Below are positions 26,015 through 34,069 of a stretch of 64,000 nt of DNA, piece after piece. The notes beneath the pieces are model-generated. The model saw nothing but the letters and a program-made list of their open reading frames with translations, searched no databases and had not been told where the DNA came from. Origin of the DNA: JBKQVT01 sp963804825 (lineage in GTDB: Bacteria > Planctomycetota > Planctomycetia > Pirellulales > Thermoguttaceae); NCBI GenBank assembly GCA_963804825.1, contig CAWDRV010000004.1:372001-436000 (forward strand), read 5' to 3'. The position numbers were made by a program, and so were the translations under genes. Every line of letters begins with the position of its first letter. Position 1 is the first letter of the stretch.

Positions 26015-26446
26015 TCACCGCCAGTTCCAGAACCAATACCAGTAATCTTCGATCAACTGGAAGTTGGGGCTATCCTGCGGAATCTCCAACTCGGTCAGCG
26101 GCAAGTGGATTTCGTACTTCCCCTTGATGGTTCTGCAGAAGATGCCGTCGAACTCGTCGCAGATGTCATTGGCCGGGTCCAGCAACGCCAGCACCGTGCA
26201 GCGGTGTTGCCATTTCTCAAGCAGAGTCCTTGGCTCCGGGTAGGTTGCGGTGAACGGGAATGACAATCTCGCCGTCAGGTACTTGTAGTACCTGGAAAGA
26301 GTCTCCTCATCGACGTTGGGCGAAAGTTCTCCCAACGGCCAGAGAGCCTCCAGGATTCGGTCCCTTTGGGCGTGTTGCGGGCAGGATTTGCCAACGACTT
26401 TCAGTCCATGCCCATGGGCCTCAGCAACCGTGGCAAGCAGATTCAT
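26015..26446 (-). CDS. Conserved hypothetical protein ending WFWNWR
   Basis: 143 residues from the ATG at 26446, preceded by CTCACGGAGG. The protein is compact and acidic: VDEETLSRYYKYLTARLSFP, then FTATYPEPRTLLEKW, CTVLALLDPANDICDEFDGI, YEIHLPLTELEIPQDSPNFQ and LIEDYWYWFWNWR. This architecture, with the aromatic WFWNWR end, recurs in planctomycetes, sometimes annotated as calcium-binding; no proven function is known to me. The Asp/Glu clusters fit cation binding. Its GC content is lower than the neighbouring core genes. Its leader matches that of the gene at 26945. Confidence 0.75.
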   Translation of the reverse strand: MNLLATVAEAHGHGLKVVGKSCPQHAQRDRILEALWPLGELSPNVDEETLSRYYKYLTARLSFPFTATYPEPRTLLEKWQHRCTVLALLDPANDICDEFDGIFCRTIKGKYEIHLPLTELEIPQDSPNFQLIEDYWYWFWNWR

Positions 26447-26636
26447 CGTTTTCCCTCCGTGAGTAAGAACGGTTCCAACAGAATGGCACAGGTAACTCGA
26501 CCATGATTCTAGAACCCGGTCGGGAATCGCCCTATCGGGAAAACCCTTAGACTGGGATAGGGATTTGTCCCATGCTCTTGCGAGTTCTTCGTCCGAATAT
26601 CGTTTTCGACCTTGTTTGCTCGGAAACAACGTGGGC

Positions 26637-26945
26637 TCAGTCGTTCATGTCCAAGAACACTTCGTCCGAGAGGCCCCGCTGTGCCGCCATTCCCCATTCA
26701 TCCAGGCGGCGGCCATTGCCCACGGCGTGCCAAGGACTGACGCCCCGCAGCTCGGGCATCATTTCGGTCAACTGGTCGATGAGCGTCTGGGCCATCAGGT
26801 GGACGGGCTCTTGCTCGGCCTGTTCCATGACGGTTAGCGTCGTTTTCGTGAGACGGACCAACTGGCCCCGCTTCATCAACGGCTCCGAAAGCGTATCGTC
26901 CGACTCGACCAGCAGTTCATCAGCAACAGCGGCAGGCAGATTCAT
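26637..26945 (-). CDS. Small hypothetical protein with duplicated-type leader
   Basis: 102 residues from the ATG at 26945, again preceded by GTTCTTACTCACGGAGG. The sequence is MNLPAAVADELLVESDDTLS, then a helical stretch with RGQLVRLTKTTLTVMEQAEQ and MAQTLIDQLTEMMPELRGVS, ending in DEWGMAAQRGLSDEVFLDMN. The frame is open upstream, but the ribosome site supports this start. It is not a family I can name. It lies on the same strand 190 bases upstream of the WFWNWR gene and shares the start region MNL(P/L)A(A/T)V with it. Confidence 0.6.
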   Translation of the reverse strand: MNLPAAVADELLVESDDTLSEPLMKRGQLVRLTKTTLTVMEQAEQEPVHLMAQTLIDQLTEMMPELRGVSPWHAVGNGRRLDEWGMAAQRGLSDEVFLDMND

Positions 26946-27004
26946 CGTGTCGCCTCCGTGAGTAAGAACGAGGAAACCTTCCGTGGCCGGATTTCCACGG
27001 ACAA

Positions 27005-27055
27005 CAAAAAAGCCGACATGGCGGAACACCCGATGGTATTCGGCCACGTCGGCTT
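27005..27055 (-). terminator. Minus-strand hairpin with T-run in the leader of the gene at 26945
   Basis: Read on the minus strand, AAGCCGACGTGGC pairs with GCCATGTCGGCTT (one mismatch) around a 20-base loop and is followed by TTTTTGTTG. It has the form of an intrinsic terminator lying 60 bases before the ATG at 26945. It is either the end of an upstream transcript or an attenuator. A second smaller hairpin sits just before it at 27066-27092 (GAGC...CCCGG/CCGGG...GCTC). Confidence 0.6.
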
Positions 27056-27092
27056 ACTCGGCAACGAGCCCCCCGGCAAAACCGGGTTGCTC

Positions 27093-27466
27093 TTCATCTA
27101 GTCATCCGGCGAGTTCTGTCCAATGTACAGCTTGGAATGGGGAACACAATAGCAATTCCTCTGGTGGAATTCAGATGCCAGCACTGCCAGCAAACGCCTT
27201 TGAATCCGATTCGGACAAGATGAGACGGGGTGATGGCGGGTATCTCGCTCTCCCCGGCGTCGAACGAAGGCGGCCACGACGCTCAAGCCCGGTACGGTCA
27301 TCCTCCACTGCGGGGTTGACGAGGTGGTCCCATTCTCGGAGTCGGTGGAAACAGCATCCGAACTGCAGGGCTGTCCCGAATCACACAACCACAAAGACTA
27401 CCGAGCTTGCGAAGGACAGTGGGCGTTGTGCGTCGAGGATGAAGAGAGTTTATCGCTTCGCCCCGG
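27093..27466. other. Stretch without recognisable gene
   Basis: About 370 bases between the leader hairpins and the Pro/Asn-rich gene. Short open frames exist on both strands, but none has a ribosome site together with protein-like composition. It may be decayed element DNA. Confidence 0.4.
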
Positions 27467-27889
27467 CTACACCGTTATGTCCAATAGGTGGCCATCGTTG
27501 GTGGTTCCAGTGGAGCCGTCCGTGTTTTCCTCATCGTCCGGGTTGATCTCCGTTGCAGGCCGATTTTGCTCGCCGTTCTTGCCGCCGTCGTTCGTGCCGT
27601 TAGTTTCGTCGTCGGGACGGAGTGCTGAAGGGCGGAGCGAGGCAGCAAACTGTTGATTGACCGTCTGCTGAGAGGCCGTCGCATTCCTCGTGCCTCTGGC
27701 CTGGGCATCGGAATTGGAAGCTGGTGGATTGTTGCTGCGAGCGATACGCCCCCCTCCATGGTGGCCGCCGGTCATTTCTTGCTCGATCGTCTCCGGGTCG
27801 ATGTCGCTGGGCTGAACAGGCGGTTGCGAGGCAGGGGGCCGACTGTACTGGAGCGAACTGACGCCGCCGACGCTGGAGGCAGTGGACAT
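27467..27889 (-). CDS. Low-complexity hypothetical protein
   Basis: 140 residues from the ATG at 27889, preceded by AAAGGAG. It is rich in Pro, Ser, Asn, Asp and Gly (YSRPPASQPPVQPSDIDPE, EQEMTGGHHGGGRIARSNNP, EINPDDEENTDGSTGTTNDG) and probably intrinsically disordered. It has no signal peptide or membrane segment. It lies on the same strand as the other small genes of this island. I do not recognise a family; the good ribosome site and continuous frame are the main support. Confidence 0.5.
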   Translation of the reverse strand: MSTASSVGGVSSLQYSRPPASQPPVQPSDIDPETIEQEMTGGHHGGGRIARSNNPPASNSDAQARGTRNATASQQTVNQQFAASLRPSALRPDDETNGTNDGGKNGEQNRPATEINPDDEENTDGSTGTTNDGHLLDITV

Positions 27890-28394
27890 GACGTTCACTC
27901 CTTTTTCTGGGGTAGGCTCCTTACCCCGAATCAAAGATCAGCACAAGAGGCTGACCGCTTCAGGCGATAAGACGGGGCCAAGCCGCACGCATTTTTCCCA
28001 TCTTCCAATCGGCATGTTGTCGGCCCGACTGCACAACAAGTTTCTCCCTATCGGAACACGTTTCTCACCAAGGAGTTGCTGCCGGACACCCACCCATGTT
28101 GCCGCCGACTAGCACGAGAAGATACATTTCGCCAAATTGGCACGGCGACGCAGTCTGTGCCAGCTTTGTATTTTATCAACGGGGGTGGCCTCTGGTTCCG
28201 CAACCATCACAGGAGCAGGGGCTTCTTTCCCGTTCCCTCTTGTTCCCTTCGGTTTTCTCGGCGGGGACAATGGGTTCAGAGGAAACCGTCACCTACCTTG
28301 GCCCCTGTGCCATTTGGCCTGAAACACTACATAGAGTCAACTGGCGCCAAGAGACCAGCCCTTCGTTACTCAAGGGACGGCCATTTCACGAACA
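27890..28394. other. Stretch without recognisable gene
   Basis: 505 bases. Overlapping short frames on the plus strand have no ribosome sites and no protein-like composition. I see no repeat or RNA gene. The lower GC content matches the rest of the island. Confidence 0.45.
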
Positions 28395-28628
28395 TCACCC
28401 AGGCCAATCCGGTTCGTTGCGAAACTGATCCCACAACCGCTGGAACCGGCTCTCGTAGACCATTTCGTAGAGTTGTTCCCGCTCCGGGTAGAATTCCATG
28501 CAACGTTCACGGACTTTGTTCTTCTCGATCTCGATGTCGATTGCGGGCAGGTCGCTGCTGAGGATCAAGGTGCAGACCCGATCCGCCATGCGTTGGACTT
28601 CCCGCATCGGTTGCCTGGGATCAATCAC
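28395..28628 (-). CDS. Small conserved hypothetical protein
   Basis: 77 residues with a GTG start at 28628 after GGGAGAACC. The sequence QPMREVQRMADRVCTLILSS, DLPAIDIEIEKNKVRERCME and FYPEREQLYEMVYESRFQRL is strongly helical, charged and well-formed. Its Tyr/Arg-rich end (RLWDQFRNEPDWPG) resembles small planctomycete island proteins I have seen, but no function is known. It is divergent from the methyltransferase gene at 28702, with TACAAT at 28664-28669 in between. Confidence 0.6.
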   Translation of the reverse strand: MIDPRQPMREVQRMADRVCTLILSSDLPAIDIEIEKNKVRERCMEFYPEREQLYEMVYESRFQRLWDQFRNEPDWPG

Positions 28629-28701
28629 GGATGGTTCTCCCTCGCACTCCTGCGTGCTGCTACAATGATTCTATCCTCCCAGCGATCCACGAGGAACACC
28701 G

Positions 28702-29247
28702 ATGGCCCATGTTTGCCCCTGGTGGGGCGGCTACTTCATCGACAACCGCCTTCGTCGTCTCTTCCACGACCCGGAGAAGATCGTCGGCCCCTACGTCCAG
28801 CCGGGGATGACCGTCATGGACGTGGGCTGCGGGATGGGCTTTTTCTCCATTGCGATGGCGAAGATGGTCGGGGACCGCGGCCTCATCATCGCCGTCGATC
28901 TTCAGCAGAAGATGTTGGAGGTCCTGCGAAGACGGGCTGAACAGGCAGGTGTAGCCGACCGAATCCAAGTCCACCACTGCGAGCAGGATCGCCTGGGTGT
29001 TCAGAGACAGGCCGACTTTGCCCTGGCTTTTATGATGATCCATGAGGTGCCGGATCAGCGTCGGCTCCTCGGCGAGATTCACGATTGCCTCAAGCCGGGC
29101 GGGAGATTGTTGGTGGCCGAACCCCGGCTCCACGTTCCCGCCAAGGCGTTTGGGCAGACCGTGGCTCTGGCGGGTGAGGTGGGGTTCGGGGTGGTTGGAG
29201 AGCCGAACGTGAGGTGGTGTCGGGCGGTGGTATTGGGGAAGGGGTAA
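28702..29247 (+). CDS. Class I SAM-dependent methyltransferase
   Basis: 181 residues. Motif I VMDVGCGMGFFSIAMA, then the acidic loop IIAVDLQQKMLEVLRRRAEQ and a post-motif region DFALAFMMIHEVPDQRRLLG. CLKPGGRLLVAEPRLHVPA closes the Rossmann core. It is similar to UbiE/Methyltransf_11 proteins; the substrate is unknown. The N-terminal MAHVCPWWGGYFIDNRLRRL is a recurrent feature of a small methyltransferase subfamily. It lies five bases before the truncated isoprenylcysteine-methyltransferase-like gene, so the two were probably one operon. Confidence 0.85.
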   Translation: MAHVCPWWGGYFIDNRLRRLFHDPEKIVGPYVQPGMTVMDVGCGMGFFSIAMAKMVGDRGLIIAVDLQQKMLEVLRRRAEQAGVADRIQVHHCEQDRLGVQRQADFALAFMMIHEVPDQRRLLGEIHDCLKPGGRLLVAEPRLHVPAKAFGQTVALAGEVGFGVVGEPNVRWCRAVVLGKG

Positions 29248-29252
29248 CAGCG

Positions 29253-29549
29253 ATGGACACTTGGAAGCAACTCCGAGCGATCCTCCTGCTCCCTGGCACG
29301 GTGATGGTTGTCATTCCGGCGACAATCCTCTACTTCACGGGAATACCATCTTGGAACGTCGCCTTGCTGGTCGTCGGCTCCATCTTCATCCTCCTTGGGG
29401 TGACGCTGATGGCCTTGACCAGTCGCCTCTTCACCACGATTGCGCATGGCACGCTGGCCCCCTGGAATCCGCCCCAGACACTCGTTGTCCGTGGCGTCTG
29501 GGCGTGGGGTCACCTGGCTGCTTTCACCGCCCTGTACGCGGCGGTATAA
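29253..29549 (+). pseudogene. Truncated isoprenylcysteine-methyltransferase-like membrane protein
   Basis: The start at 29253 gives two membrane helices (LRAILLLPGTVMVVIPATIL and VALLVVGSIFILLGVTLMAL) and RLFTTIAHGTLAPWNPPQTL then VVRGVW. This is the N-terminal half of ICMT-like methyltransferases, whose SAM-binding motif would follow the VRG. Instead, the sequence runs into a transposase remnant from about 29500 and stops in its TAA (LYAAV stop). About half of the usual 190-220 residues is missing, including the catalytic part, so the gene is almost certainly dead. Confidence 0.75.
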
Positions 29550-29760
29550 TCGGGGTTGCGAAGCGGCTGGACGAGCGATTGCCTGGAGGCGGCCCGCCCG
29601 CCCGGGCCAACGAGGTGACGGCGCGAAGGCCACCCGGGCCCCACGTCCGTCGGGCCCTGCTCGAACTCGGTCTGTTAACCATCGCCCGGAAAGCCATTCC
29701 TCCGCCACTTGAGCGAGAAGAAGGGACAAGATTTCGTAGGGGCCACAGAGGCCGCTCACC
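29500..29760 (+). mobile_element. Transposase remnant, copy 1
   Basis: Plus-strand frames read GVTWLLSPPCTRRYNRGCEA and, further on, VRRALLELGLLTIARKAIPP. These resemble the end of an integrase-core (DDE) transposase (SPPGTPRYNG...EA, then a C-terminal tail), broken across frames. Bases 29510-29619 are a direct repeat of 32537-32646 with only scattered mismatches. No intact element or inverted ends are visible. Confidence 0.65.
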
Positions 29761-29787
29761 GTTAACCAGACGAAGGAAAGGCGCGCC

Positions 29788-32577
29788 ATGAATCGACTGG
29801 TCTTGTTGGCTTGTACGGGGCTGATGGCAGCGTCTACGTTGTCGGCTCAGGACCTCACGTTGCGAAACCCGCTCAATGCGCAGGCCGAGGGGGGCAAGGA
29901 AAGCGACAGTCCGTTGGCCGTGCCCGCGTCCACTCCCGCGGAGCAGAAATTCGAGGCCGCCCTGAATTCGCCGGTCGAATTGAAGTTCACCAAGACGCCG
30001 CTCCGCGCCGTGGTCGCCGCTCTGAAAGACCGCTACAAGATCGACATCCGCCTGGACGAGAAGGCCCTCCGCGATGCGGGCATTTCCCCCGACGTGCCCG
30101 TCACCGCCGACCTCAAGGGCGTGAGGCTGCTGTCGGCCTTGAGACTCGTGCTCGATCAACTCGATTTGGCCGACATCGTTGACAAGGGGGCGATTCAGAT
30201 CACGACGCTTACGGCGGCAAAGCATCTGATAACCGTGAGGTACCCCGTGGGCGACCTGGTGCCAAATTGGTCCCGCGACGACCAGGGCTTCGTCGTGCCG
30301 CATCCCGACCTGGCGCCGCTCATCCGCGCGATCGGCCTCACGATGGTAGTTTGGGGTGAAGGCGACGGATCCGCTTCGATCAAGCAGGAATCGTCGGCGC
30401 GCGGCCCGGTGCTGGCGATCACGCGCACCTGGGACGACCACGAGGTGATTGCCGCATTGCTGGCGCGGCTCCGCGAGGCGAAGAAGGCGGCCGCCCGCGG
30501 CGACGATAAGCACGATCCGCTCCCGCTGTTTCCCCCCACCGCGGCCGAGGAAAAGATCGACTCCGTGCTCGACTCCCCCGCGGAACTGAACTTCACGAAA
30601 ACCCCGCTGACCAACGTTGTCGCCGCGTTGAAGGTGCGCTACAAGATCGAGGTCCAAGTGAACATCAGGGAGTTTCGCACCGGGGCCGACGGCTGGGTCG
30701 CCGTGCACGTCGCCCCGGACATGAAGATCACGGGGAGCGTCAAAGGGACTTCCTTGCGGTCGGCCCTGCGGTTGCTGCTGGGGGATTACGGCCTGTCCTG
30801 CCTGGTCAAGAATGACGTGCTCTTGATCACCGACTGGGGCTCCAGCGAATGCCGTCTTACGACAGTGGTCTACCCCGTCACCGATCTGGTCGAGTGGTCT
30901 CGTGACGAACATGGCAAGGTGAGCCCGAGCGTGGAAGGGCTCAGCGGCCTGCTCTTGCAGGGCAAGCCCTACTTCTCCCCGGGTGCGGACACTTCAGCGT
31001 TCGACATGGGGCTAAGGATCGGCAACGGCGTGGTCCTGGTGGCAAGGGACGGTCCGGAGGTTCACACCGCTTTCACCGCCGCGTTGGCGCGGCTGCGGGA
31101 AGCGAAGAGAGCGACGGCCGGCGGCAAGGAGGCACTGGGGCCGCTCTACGTGTCCGGGCATGGCGTCGCAGAGGCGAAAATCGAGGCCGCCCTCGACGCG
31201 CCCGCCGATTTGACTTTCCAGAACACGCCGCTCGGCGAGGCGATCGCTCGCCTGAAGGACCGCTACAAGATCGAGATCCGACTCGACAAGAATGCGCTGC
31301 GAGAGGCGGGCATCGCGCCGGATGGGAAGGTCAACGGGGCGCTGAAGGGACCGTCCTTGCGGTCCGCCCTACGATTCCTCCTCGGCGGCCGCGGCCTGGC
31401 CTACACCATCGAGGACGAGACGCTGCTGATCACCACGCGCGACGAGGCAGACAGCAAGAAGACCGTGGTGATTTACCCCCTGGGCGATCTGGCGGCCACG
31501 GGCGGCGGCCGCTCCGACGACTCCGACCCGCTGATCGAGTTGATCCATGCGGTCCGGCCCATGACTGGAAACGGCCGTGACCTCGTGCGCATTGTGTTCG
31601 ATCATACCGAGGTCCTCAGCGTGTTGCTCACGCAAGAAGGCCACCGCGAGGTCGCCGCGCTGTTGGACCGGCTTCGGGAGGCCAAGCACGGGGCGGCCCG
31701 CGGCAAGGACAAGTACAAGCCGCTTCCCGTGCTCAAGCCCACGGCGGCCGAAGAGAGGATCATGGCCGCCTTGGCCTCGCCCATGACGCTGTCGCTGCGG
31801 AACGTGCCCTTGGCCCGGGCCGTCGAGTCCCTGAGAAATCGCTATCAGATCGACATTCAGTTGGATAAGGACGGAATCAAGACCTGGAAAATCGGCGCCG
31901 ACGCGCACGTGACGACGGACCCCAAGGCGACTACGCTGCGGGCGGCCTTGAAGTCGATGCTTGCCGACACCGGCCTGACCTGCGTCGTTCGCGGCGACGC
32001 GCTGTTGGTTACCCCGGAACTGGTGGCGGAGGACTGGCCGACGACGGTGATCTACCCGGTCAACGACTTGGCCGAGCCCTGGCGCGACAAGGACGGGCAT
32101 AGCTGGGCCGATTTCGACCCGCTGGCCGCGAAGATTCGCTCGTCCATCTGCCCGGAGAGCTGGGAGGAAGGCGGCCCGAACTCGATGACGCCCTATCGCC
32201 TGGGCGGCGTCGAGGTCTTTGTCATTTCCCATACGCCGGAGGTCCACGAGAAGATTGCCGCCCTGCTGGCGAAGCTGCGTAAGGCGAAGCCGCCGGGCCA
32301 GCAGCCGCTGCCGCTGAAACAGAAGCCGGCGCCGCCGGTGCCGGAGCAGGCGGTTCCGGGCGGCGGCTTATTCTGGCACGGTTCCTTGGACGGCCCGGCT
32401 TCCTTGTGCGGCGGCGCCTGCCACCGCGGTGTTGAAGTCCTTGATCGACCAGCATGGTCCGCCGCTGGTGCCCAAGAGCGACCACGGCTCGGCCTGCAAG
32501 AACGAAGGCTTCGGCGAGGTGCCGGCCAGGCACGGGACCACGTGGCTCCTTTCTCGGTCTGGTACGCGGCGGTATAA
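29788..32577 (+). CDS. Exported protein with four STN/secretin-like repeats, C-terminus replaced by transposase sequence
   Basis: 929 residues with a signal peptide (LVLLACTGLMAASTLSA). There are four homologous units of about 200 residues, starting near residues 52, 251, 459 and 651. Each contains SPVELKFTKTPLRAVV- and LKDRYKIDIRLDEKALRDAG-like segments, an LRSALRLLL turn, a beta hairpin (VLLIT), YPVTDLV and a closing LLARLREAK helix. The first half of each unit resembles the secretin/TonB short N-terminal (STN) domain common in planctomycete exported proteins; the role is unknown. After about residue 854 (32350) the sequence becomes out-of-frame transposase DNA and stops in the repeat (WYAAV stop), so the natural end is lost. 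Confidence 0.75.
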   Translation: MNRLVLLACTGLMAASTLSAQDLTLRNPLNAQAEGGKESDSPLAVPASTPAEQKFEAALNSPVELKFTKTPLRAVVAALKDRYKIDIRLDEKALRDAGISPDVPVTADLKGVRLLSALRLVLDQLDLADIVDKGAIQITTLTAAKHLITVRYPVGDLVPNWSRDDQGFVVPHPDLAPLIRAIGLTMVVWGEGDGSASIKQESSARGPVLAITRTWDDHEVIAALLARLREAKKAAARGDDKHDPLPLFPPTAAEEKIDSVLDSPAELNFTKTPLTNVVAALKVRYKIEVQVNIREFRTGADGWVAVHVAPDMKITGSVKGTSLRSALRLLLGDYGLSCLVKNDVLLITDWGSSECRLTTVVYPVTDLVEWSRDEHGKVSPSVEGLSGLLLQGKPYFSPGADTSAFDMGLRIGNGVVLVARDGPEVHTAFTAALARLREAKRATAGGKEALGPLYVSGHGVAEAKIEAALDAPADLTFQNTPLGEAIARLKDRYKIEIRLDKNALREAGIAPDGKVNGALKGPSLRSALRFLLGGRGLAYTIEDETLLITTRDEADSKKTVVIYPLGDLAATGGGRSDDSDPLIELIHAVRPMTGNGRDLVRIVFDHTEVLSVLLTQEGHREVAALLDRLREAKHGAARGKDKYKPLPVLKPTAAEERIMAALASPMTLSLRNVPLARAVESLRNRYQIDIQLDKDGIKTWKIGADAHVTTDPKATTLRAALKSMLADTGLTCVVRGDALLVTPELVAEDWPTTVIYPVNDLAEPWRDKDGHSWADFDPLAAKIRSSICPESWEEGGPNSMTPYRLGGVEVFVISHTPEVHEKIAALLAKLRKAKPPGQQPLPLKQKPAPPVPEQAVPGGGLFWHGSLDGPASLCGGACHRGVEVLDRPAWSAAGAQERPRLGLQERRLRRGAGQARDHVAPFSVWYAAV

Positions 32578-32646
32578 TCGGGGTTGCGGGGCGGCTGGAC
32601 GGGCGATTGCCTGAACGCGGCCCGCCGCCCGGGCCAACGAGGTGAC
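32415..32646 (+). mobile_element. Transposase remnant, copy 2
   Basis: A plus frame reads VLKSLIDQHGPPLVPKSDHG then SACKNEGFGEVPARHGTTWL and RRYNRGCGAAG. This is an integrase-core fragment with the D of the (V/L)xSDxGS motif and the TxxYN motif. Bases 32537-32646 repeat 29510-29619 in direct orientation. It is truncated on both sides. Confidence 0.7.
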
Positions 32647-32675
32647 CCCGCCCTGCGATAACGTAAACTGAACTT

Positions 32676-33822
32676 ATGCGCACCGTCAAAATGCTTATGA
32701 TTCTCGCCCTTCTGTTGGCTTCTGGTTCCAGGATCGCGTCGGCCCAAAAACCGGTCAATACGCCGCAGGAAAAGCAGGGGTTAAACCAGTTCGTCGACAA
32801 ACATTTTGCCCGCTGGGACCGCAATCACGACGGCGTTCTTGAGCTCGACGAGGTCGATCGCAAGGTGGAAGACCACTCCGTTCGCGGACGCGAGGCGGCC
32901 GTCATCGTCTGCATTCGCCGGCATCTGACGGCCAAGGGCAATCAGCCCCGCTTGTCGCGTCAGGAACTGCTGTCGCTGGCCAAGGATCGCGCTTTTGAAA
33001 AATCGGTGGAGGCGACCGTCAAGCACTTGAAGACGATCGACCGGGAGCTGTTCCTGCCGACCGATCCCGATCTTTCCACTTTCCATCAAGGCCGCCTGGG
33101 CGATTGTTATCTGTTGTGTACCATCGCCGCACAAGCGCATCGCAGTCCCAAGGCGATACGCGACATGATTCACCCCCAGGTGACGGGCGGCTTTCAGGTC
33201 GTTTTCGGCGACGGCCAGAAGATCGAAGTCTGCCCCGCTCACCGACAGCGAATTGCTGCTGGGCGCGAAGATGGACAGCCGGCACGGCAGTTGGCTGGCG
33301 GTGCTGGAAAAAGCCTACGGCATCATCCGCGAGCGCGATCGCGTCAAGAAGAGCAGGAAGTCGGTCAAGGCCGGCGGCGCCGTGCCGGTGGAAACGCCCG
33401 GCGGCGGCAACCTCGTGCCGGTCGAAACGCTCGGTGGCGGCAACCCCGCCGTGATCATTTCGCTGTTGACCGGCCGGCAGGCGGCTTCGTTGACCTTGGG
33501 CAAGACGGCCCGTCGCGAGCAGGTACATAACCTCCTCGCCGATATGACCAAGAAGCGACGCCTGATTTGCCTCACCGAGCACGTGGACAAACCGCCGCCC
33601 GGCATCGGGAACCACCATGCTTACGCCATCTTGGGCTACGACGTCAAGCGGCGGCAGGTGAGCATTTTCAATCCCTGGGGCAACAACTTCACGCCCAAGG
33701 GCGCTCCCGGTCCCGCCAACGGCTATCCGACCCAGCGCGGCCTGTTCACCGTTCCGCTCGACCAGTTCCAACAGGTATTCACCCGCGTCTTTTACGAGTC
33801 CGACAAGCCGCTGGCGAAGTGA
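32676..33822 (+). CDS. Exported calpain-type (C2) cysteine protease with EF-hand (frameshifted)
   Basis: A signal peptide (LMILALLLASGSRIASA) is followed by an EF-hand near residue 47 (DRNHDGVLELDE) and then a C2-like catalytic domain. Catalytic Cys lies in QGRLGDCYLLCTIAA near residue 148, His in GIGNHHAYAILGYD and Asn in FNPWGNNF. Coding begins at 32676 and shifts frame around 33234-33237, where one extra C in CCCC is suspected; it continues as PLTDSELLLGAKMDSRHGSW to the stop at 33822. A 30-residue insert with two VPVE(T)xGGGN copies lies in the middle. The true triad and calcium motif suggest a calcium-regulated periplasmic protease. The gene follows the transposase remnant by 30 bases. 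Confidence 0.82.
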
Positions 33823-33871
33823 CCGGGGCGCAACCGTTTCTTGCCCACGAACGGTACCTGCCCGCGCAGCG

Positions 33872-33988
33872 CAGAAGGGTGTTCCGAACCCGTTCAAGCC
33901 GGGCGAATTGATGGACCGTGCGGCCAAGCCCGCCTACAACAAGGTCAAGGTGCGGGCGATGAAGCTGCTCAAGGACATGGCGAAGTAG
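33872..33988 (+). pseudogene. Orphan C-terminal gene fragment
   Basis: A plus frame reads GVPNPFKPGELMDRAAKPAY then NKVKVRAMKLLKDMAK and a stop. It has good protein composition but no start or upstream body. It is probably a leftover tail of a lost gene between the calpain-type and glycosidase-like genes. Confidence 0.35.
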
Positions 33989-34069
33989 CCGCCCTGGCCA
34001 TGACGGATGTGGCCACGCTCATCTACGACCTGGGGTTTGCCGCCCTGATACCGTGCTGAAGGCCAACGT

